Assembly: GCA_963971405.1 (NCBI GenBank)
Contig: OZ020487.1
Location: forward strand, 29,001,371-29,065,370
Length of the DNA: 64,000 bases
Source of the DNA: Psococerastis gibbosa
Lineage: Eukaryota > Arthropoda > Insecta > Psocodea > Psocidae
Direction of reading: 5' to 3'
Positions 58,501 through 64,000 of the stretch are shown here, one piece after another (the stretch's first letter is position 1; every line of letters begins with the position of its first letter). The translations under genes were made by a program, and so were the position numbers. A model generated the notes under the pieces. The model did not search any database. It was not told where the DNA came from and saw only the letters and a list, made by a program, of their open reading frames with translations.

Positions 58501-60036
58501 AAGCTTTTCTGCACATGTACGAGCTTCACCTGACCCTTTTCATTATTTTCACTGACAGTTACAGTGCCTTGGAAGCCATTAAAAATAATTCTGTTGAGAA
58601 TACTCTCATTAAAGCGACCGAAGATATTAGCAAACTTATTTATGCACACGGTGCCGTCGGGTTTTGCTGGGTACACTCACATTTAGGGATATCGGAGAAC
58701 ACGGCTGCTAAGATGACCACAACAGCTGTGTCGGTGCCGTGGCCACTGACCACTTTATCTGATGTACATGCCGATATTGGCAAGCTCATGCCCGACCGGA
58801 CTGCCTTAAAGTAATTTATGTGAGCCCACTGATAATACTACCAATTACAATTATATTACAAAGATAGCCTTACTAATAATGATTAATATTGCAGGCATAG
58901 TCTTGTAAAGACTCTGGACGTGGGGGACAGTCCACCTGTTATGCGTGACTGCTCCAACAAATCACCAAGTATTAGTCCGGCCATAAAAAACGCCAATACA
59001 AGGTAACTATAATGGTCTTCAACTTCTTTAAATGCCTCTTCTATCGAATTTTGGCGATCATCATGGGAATTTGGACCTTGGAGACTGCTGCTCTGAAAAA
59101 GGAAGTCGTGCTCTTGCCAAACTACTTCCTCAAGTTTTTCAACCAGAATGTTCTTCTGCCGGGAGCCCTCAGTCCTTCTATCTCCCTTACATTATTACAT
59201 ACAGAAGGCGATACTTTCCGTTTCTCATCACATGGCCGACTATAATAATATACTTGGATTACTTTGTACCATACTGTCATATAAATCAATTTCTAGTACT
59301 TTTGTGGCGGTTTTACCACTAAGAGCTATTTATTAATTTCATTTTTATTATGTTGAAGAAGCGATAATTGGCGTTGGGGTGAATTCGTGATAGTTAAATA
59401 CTTCGGCCTTAAAGCTGTAACTAATCAAGTTAAATTCGCTATATTTCCGACACGTACATTATGATATTTTAAATTTTCTTTATTTTATTATTATTTTTTT
59501 TCTTTATAGGGCAAGCCCCAGCCCAGGCCGCAGCCGGCTATCTCGGAGAGCCAGTGTTGATGACTTAGAACAGGAGTCCTGTGATCTAACTCCCAAAATC
59601 GAGGGAAGAATCATCGTTTTTACTGATGAGGTATGCAATATTCATGGGAGAACTTTCCATATTTTCTGTAAACAAAGGCTGGCCTGAGTTCTCCTTAAGT
59701 GACAGCCTGGTGGTCGCTGTCCGGCAGTAACATGTGGCAGCAATGGCTCCCGTCTTCGCGTTTCCGGCATGCCCTCTGCAACTTCACATATGTTGTAATC
59801 CTTCCTTAGTAATTTTGACAAAAATTAATTAATATCTTGATCCACCTAATGGAAGAGTCTTTTGAAGACCTAAAAAATACAAGCTTTCGCAGTAAATTAT
59901 GTTCACATGGCGCACGAATCAAAATACGGACTTTTCGTTTTATTTTTTTCAGAAAAAGAAGGAATTGCTAGAGCTGCGGAAGCGTTATGAAACGGACTCA
60001 GTGATCCCAGAAGTGGAGACTGAAGATAATTGTTAG
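49548..60036 (+). CDS. 5'-nucleotidase/UshA-family metallophosphatase, twelve exons
   Basis: Exons 49548-49673, 51826-51951, 52668-52764, 53825-54060, 54382-54498, 55152-55437, 56824-57087, 57417-57667, 58177-58304, 58895-59002, 59510-59630 and 59953-60036 join in phase (GT-AG) into 647 aa. The phosphoesterase domain has ITILHYNDVYNVE, ILFSGDIFSPSM, ALFGNHDFDFG, IALTHMRTPND and LILGGHDHVYE. The 5'-nucleotidase C-terminal domain has NLGNWICDVV and INSGTLRSD. Together these hydrolyse phosphate esters such as nucleotides, with two metal ions. The usual D-x-H of the first motif is D-V-Y, as in the cytosolic subfamily. The serine-rich tail has RRASVDDLE, a PKA-like site. The first exon could extend upstream to an acceptor at 49478-49479, adding a hydrophobic segment (LFGLVYFVTAAL), which would make it membrane-bound; this is open. 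Confidence 0.92.
51125..51200 (-). other. tRNA-like sequence, probably pseudo-tRNA or SINE head
   Basis: The minus strand has an A-box-like TGGTCTAGCGG and a B-box GGGTTCGAATGCC at a tRNA-like spacing. ACGAT and ATCGT can pair as an anticodon stem around an 8-base loop, one base too many. A 7-bp stem GGACTTG/CAAGTCC is present but leaves the D-arm misplaced. The arms do not add up to a normal 72-base cloverleaf, so I do not call a functional tRNA. It lies in intron 1 of the phosphatase gene. Confidence 0.4.
52841..53052. repeat. Possible hAT-type MITE fragment
   Basis: CAGGAAGCGGCAACGTGAGG, then GAACCGCATGCGGCTCTTCG, resembles the CAGxGG...GCATGCGGCTC ends of some hAT MITEs. The far end is uncertain because a fold-back element follows directly. 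Confidence 0.4.
53053..53734. mobile_element. 682-bp fold-back element with arms of about 320 bp
   Basis: The left arm from 53053 (GCTGTTGACCCCCGCTG) to about 53372 is the near-perfect inverse of the right arm from about 53420 to 53734 (CAGCGGGGGTCAACAGC). The loop is only about 50 bp. Mismatches are few (for example CCACATTTTC against GAAAATGGGG near the outer third). It lies in intron 3 of the phosphatase gene, so the pre-mRNA could form a long hairpin. No coding capacity. No clear target duplication. Confidence 0.88.
55512..55880 (+). repeat. Dispersed repeat with ACA tail, second copy
   Basis: Reverse complement of 3562-4130 minus an insertion. It ends at GAAACAACAACAACAATAG (about 55861), a short ACA/CAA repeat that fits a retroposed tail. 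It lies in intron 6 of the phosphatase gene, downstream of exon 6 and sense to the gene. Confidence 0.7.
56047..56407. mobile_element. PIF/Harbinger-like composite fold-back MITE
   Basis: The left end GGCGGAGATTCCACCGAC is inverse to the right end GTTGGTGGAATCCCCGCC. TAA lies just before and just after. The inner TIR repeat GGCGGGGTTTCCACCGACC occurs after GTAGCAGACATTCAAGACTTA, and its mirror GGTCGGTGGAAACCCCGCC occurs before TAAGTCTTGAATTTCTGC. It sits in intron 6 of the phosphatase gene. Confidence 0.85.
58459..58814 (+). pseudogene. RNase H domain fragment of a LINE in an intron
   Basis: The frame reads SSAELVAILQAF (about 58470), FTDSYSALEAIKNN (about 58548) and WVHSHLGISENTAA (about 58668), the Asp/Glu-bearing blocks of RNase H from non-LTR retrotransposons. 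It is open for about 118 codons but has no reverse transcriptase. It lies in the intron between 58304 and 58895 of the phosphatase gene. Confidence 0.75.
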
Positions 60037-60135
60037 GTACAGTAAACATCTTCTGCCATGTTTGTTTAGTGTAGTACACATATTATAACTAACTACTACA
60101 ATTGCAGGCCAAATCTCTGATGGATACTATGATTA

Positions 60136-60432
60136 GGCGCCCATTCCACCGACCTCGCATTGCAGAATGCCAATGACATTGACGGAAATTAGAATTTTTC
60201 TTTTTATAGAAATCTATTAAAATGTTTGTACTTAACATATCCCATGACGCCATTTTTTAGTTTGTGATTTTACTGTATGATCATTGATCAATTTTAACTA
60301 TGACATAGAGGAAAATAAACATTTCCGTCAATTCTGCAATGCGAGGTCGGTGGAAACCCCGCCTAAGGCTTGAATGTGCTACCACGTCACTGTTTTTGTA
60401 AATAGCCCTAGCCGGTCGGTGGAATGGGCGCC
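60136..60432. mobile_element. PIF/Harbinger-like fold-back MITE with TTA target duplication
   Basis: TTA lies at 60133-60135 and 60433-60435. Ends are GGCGCCCATTCCACCGACC and GGTCGGTGGAATGGGCGCC, a perfect 19-bp TIR. The left half lacks the outer arm present in the right half (GTGCTACCACGTCACTG), so the element is asymmetric. The left end is 100 bp past the phosphatase stop codon. Confidence 0.9.
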
Positions 60433-60436
60433 TTAT

Positions 60437-63351
60437 ACTCAGTATTTAGTTCCCCTTTTCATGACAATGTTATTAATATTGATGCAATGGAGTTCTCCAT
60501 TCTTCCAAGCCTCATTACGTATCTGCAGATGTCCATGTGGAATGGATAGTGTTCCAATCGGATCCATTGTAAGTTATTTTTATTATTAATTTATTATTAG
60601 GATGTTACCACTGTGCTAACGAGGACCTTTATTTACCGATTGGTCGCATTTTAGGACTTAAACTGTACTGTACATTCAATTAAATTCAAGGTTTACTAAA
60701 TTTGTTTGACTACCTTCTCCCGTTTTCGGGTAGCCAAGTCGCCCATCCAATTGAATTTTATGCCTGAAAGCGAGTCATATGAACGGAGTTTGGGTAATTG
60801 TAGATCTATTGTTTGTGCTTTGAACGCTACTTTTGTTGCAGAGTTTTACGCAGAAGACGACATCTTTCTGTGAGCCCTCCAATCTATTTTAGGATTGACA
60901 TGCCCTTCGTTGACAAGACCCAGCGCTTCCAAAGTGATTTTCTCCTTCATCTCTTTGCAATGCTGCTTTTAGGTCAGTGTCATAGATTATTGCTATTTTT
61001 GATGCTTTAAGAAAAATTGTCACAATCCAAGGATAAAGTCAGTGTGCACTATATAGCTGTTGTTATTCTAGAATTTGCTAGTTTTTAGAATATTTCCAAG
61101 TAATATCGCACTGTTAGATTGTTGCCTTTATCCTGCTCTTAGGGCGAAATACTTTGAAAAACTGCGTACCAGTGGCGAGTGGTGTTTTTTTGGGGGGCAT
61201 AAAACGCGCCATAATTACGTTATCCAAAAAGTGAAAAAAGACATGTCTGATAATAATTTTGTTAACATACATGTCGAATTTAATCAAATTCTATCGAGTA
61301 CTTTTGCCGAAATTGAAATACTGAAAGTGCTACTCACTCCCCGGAGTGCTGTCAGTGGAAGCCCATTATGCGTCTTCCTTCTAAGTGATGAACCATGAAT
61401 ACTGCGACGGCTATAACTTCGCAGCTTATTGTATGTTTTTAGAAATTGGAGGTCGTTCATTGCTTTTAACAATCTTTTTGAATTATTCTCTTATACGTAT
61501 TTTTCATTTTTACTGGGCCACTGGCTCAGCAGTGCTTGGGTTGCTTGTATGGATCGCTCGCCACTGCTCGATACGGTTTCGTTGCAGACTGTAATGTAGA
61601 TGTTGGAGAGAAATGAGAAATGGCTTCGCGCCAAGCGTGCTTTTTTATTTTATTTTGTTGTAACAGCTGTCTCCTGGCGCCAATTCTAGTTTTGTTGCTT
61701 CGTTGCTAAAAAATACATAAATAATAATAATAATTGAAACAACAATATACTATTTTATTTATTAATTTATTGCACACCTATTTAGGTGGTAAAAAGCGAA
61801 ATAAAAAGGGCAATATGTGTTCAGAAAAGGCAATTGAAACTTGTTAATTTGCTTTAATTTCGACTTTCCTCGACTTGCCACAGGCCTGTGAGCACCACTA
61901 CTATTATAAAACTCCTCTGAGTTGAACCATACGTCACAGCAGAAACATTGGGTGAGGCATACTGTGTATGTGTTGGGCGAATAACAGTCATCTCACAAAT
62001 ATTGCGATGCTAGCTTTGGAATATATCATTTGTAAGATGGCTGTTGATTGGGCAACACATGCACAGTATGCCTCAGTCAACTTAACGTAATTTTTCAGCT
62101 GTGATAAACGTCGCAATAGCAGTGGAGCTCACAATAAAAAATAAAATCAATAAAAAATTAAATATATATATTTAGAATTGTAAGTAATTTCATGTTTATT
62201 TCTTTACTGTTTAATTAAATTCTATTTTCTCTGACTTTTACCAAAGGTACACTTTAATTCTGTAGTTAAGTCATTTTGATTTTATTTAACGCAACCTTAA
62301 TATTATAGTCAAGTTCAAATTTATGTATTTTTCTACTCAGTGAGATATTGACTAAATATGCGCAGGAGCTAGGAATATAAAATTTAAAAACACAATAATT
62401 ACGAAGGCTTTCAGCTGATAAAGTATTAGTATTATTGACCACAGCCCGGATGCTACTGTATCATCAATATATACTACCCGACGACAATGCGAAGACACTT
62501 GGCGAGGCTTATTTTTTAATGCAGAAAAGGCATATTCGTCATATATAATTAGGATAAGAATCATTTCATTTGTAGTATAATTCCACAATTAATGACAGCA
62601 ACTTATAATCTATAGAAACAAAGGCCTTATTACTTAGTGCATGAGAAATATAAACCTCGCCAAGTGTCTTCGTATTGTTGTCTAGTAATTCACTCTTAGC
62701 CGCATGTATTTTGGTCATTTCTCTCCATACGTTGACTAAGAGCAGGTCCGATCATTTATTAATAATTCCTTGATAGGCTATTTATAATGCTATACATTAG
62801 ATGTGTATAGATTAGTGCACACTTTTATTTTTTAAATTGTTTGTAATCTAGTCCTTCACTCTTAACATTTGGCAAGGAAAATTTCTGTGATTTAAATCTA
62901 AGAAAAGGAAAAAGATCTGTAAAAGACACCATAGTCATAAAATGTGTAGTGAAAATATTTGCGAATAAGTAAATCTTAAGTGCTGTTTTGTCCATAGACT
63001 CCAAGAGTTGAAAAAGAAACCTTTTTATTAGGCCTTGTGCTTCTTGTAGAATTTCTGTGTTTACTTTTGCCAGTATTATTTGTATCCATGTGAATGTGTT
63101 CATTGTTTCCTGGCTTGGTAAAAATCATAATAAATGTTGACTTCACTGCCTAATTTTAATTTTTAACCTGTAATTATTTTGCTGACTGACTTGCGTTGAG
63201 TAAGTTCACAGTTAAGAAAATCAGTAAATCTGCCAAATGTGTAAGTGCATAATATAGCGCATTGTAATTCAAATAGCTTTGACTACTACTAATATAATAA
63301 AACACAACCGGTATCAACTAGTCATTGTCAAGTGAGCTATTATGAATTGAT
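60437..63351. other. Intergenic stretch
   Basis: No gene supported. An inverted repeat occurs at 62474-62517 and 62643-62685 (CGAAGACACTTGGCGAGG and CCTCGCCAAGTGTCTTCG). Reading frames at 60374-61594 are short, without known domains. Confidence 0.4.
62474..62685. repeat. Inverted repeat, arms of about 40 bp
   Basis: Left arm CAATGCGAAGACACTTGGCG and right arm CGCCAAGTGTCTTCGTATTG are near-perfect inverses over about 40 bp, around about 125 bp of non-coding DNA. GGCTTTCAGCTG and CACAGCCCGGATGCTACTG just to the left recall the fold-back family at 4963. Confidence 0.65.
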
Positions 63352-63428
63352 GAAAATGAAATGAAAAAACGACTTTATTGCGAACAAAAGGCGAACAATA
63401 AGACTATAAAGTCTTGTTTTCATGCTAA
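63352..63428 (-). repeat. 70-base structured repeat module, copy 3
   Basis: Reverse complement of 14753-14826 with at most a couple of differences over about 70 bases, including the AAGACTTTATAGTCTT palindrome, the loop and the TTTTTTCATTTCATTT end. Confidence 0.82.
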
Positions 63429-63803
63429 CCTTAAAAAAAAAACCCTGATAAAGGTAATTACAAGCATTTCGTCTTAAATTTTGTTTGCAATTCACATTAG
63501 TCAACAAAAACTTTGCATTGCATTACAATACTGCCGTTAAATCCAACAAGTGTGGTGGGAATTGCTGAAAAATGTTATATCATTTAAGATAGCGGATTTT
63601 TATATTGGAAAACAACTTTTAAGTTTGTAATAGTTTTGGGAAATATCCACTTCTCTGAATTATTTCATTAATTTATATTATTAAGTGTGAAGTCAGCAGG
63701 TAGTCCGGCGTGTTTCAGTTGGTGGAGGTTCCTCTACTAGTCCTTTTTTCTTTCGTATTCAGTTGTAAAATTGTGTGTGTCTTTAGTGGGTTTTAGAGTC
63801 TTA

Positions 63804-64000
63804 GGCGCCCATTCCACCGACCGGCTAGGGCTATTTACAAAAACGGTGACGTGGTAGCAGACATTCAAGACTTAGGCGGGGTTTCCACCGACCTCGCATT
63901 GCAGAATTGACGGAAATGTTTATTTTCCTCTATGCCATAGTTAAAATTGATCAATGATCATACAGTAAAATCACAAACAAACTAAAAAATGGCGTCATGG
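63804..64000. mobile_element. PIF/Harbinger-like composite fold-back MITE, cut by the window end
   Basis: TTA at 63801-63803 precedes GGCGCCCATTCCACCGACC. The outer arm (CTAGGGCTATTTACAAAAAC, then GTGGTAGCAGACATTCAAG) leads to the inner TIR GGCGGGGTTTCCACCGACC, then the common core TTGATCAATGATCA and AATGGCGTCATGG. The right half lies beyond the window. Confidence 0.88.

Noticed and set aside
61075..61398. 107-codon plus-strand frame past the phosphatase gene
   Set aside because: No domain, unusual composition, and no acceptor in frame that links it to the upstream gene.

Overview
The window looks like nuclear DNA of an arthropod, most likely an insect. It is AT-rich, its five recognisable host genes have GT-AG introns of roughly 0.1 to 3 kb, and the space between and inside the genes is packed with animal-type transposons (Helitron, CR1/L2-like LINEs, a Penelope-like element, SINEs, and fold-back or MITE elements). 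I cannot place the species from the sequence. A hemimetabolous insect is only a guess.

Host genes, left to right: (1) mRpS30/mL65, minus strand, 15751-22535, six exons, 552 aa. (2) mRpL14/uL14m, minus strand, 26550-27813, two exons, 154 aa. (3) a class 3-type 3-hydroxyacyl-CoA dehydratase with an N-terminal CS domain (HACD3/PTPLAD1 type), plus strand, 30818-35372, six coding exons, 375 aa. (4) a C/EBP-gamma bZIP factor, minus strand, 38839-39756, two coding exons, 127 aa. (5) a cytosolic-type 5'-nucleotidase/UshA-family metallophosphatase, plus strand, 49548-60036, twelve exons, 647 aa. All five were assembled by eye from splice sites, and in each the intron phases agree across every junction and the reading frame closes exactly. 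Two genes encode large-subunit mitoribosomal proteins lying about 4 kb apart on the same strand; otherwise there is no obvious functional clustering.

Mobile DNA: positions 209-3345 hold a decayed, intron-containing Helitron whose ORF carries a 23-residue coding tandem repeat. Positions 40700-44828 hold an almost intact CR1/L2-like LINE (PHD finger plus SGNH esterase ORF1, uninterrupted 918-codon endonuclease/reverse transcriptase ORF2). It meets a second, 5'-truncated LINE tail to tail (45072-47024, minus). A Penelope-like 3' fragment (21026-21817) sits inside an 8-bp-TSD DNA element (20908-22028), itself inside intron 1 of mRpS30. A second copy of that DNA element lies in the mRpL14 intron (26991-27389) with its own 8-bp TSD. 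A TTAA-flanked piggyBac-like non-autonomous element spans 36287-37382.

The most striking pattern is a family of fold-back elements with GGCG...CGCC ends, mostly with 3-bp TAA/TTA duplications (PIF/Harbinger-like). It occurs at 12826, 17927, 19433, 27219, 48756, 56047, 60136 and 63804, and several copies have a TIR-within-TIR composite structure. One copy has split a SINE cleanly. A near-identical 70-base structured module recurs at 14753, 37946 and 63352. Large parts of the remaining intergenic DNA (5.9-6.6, 8.1-11.8, 13.2-15.7, 47-49.5 and 60.4-63.3 kb) hold nothing I can support as a gene.
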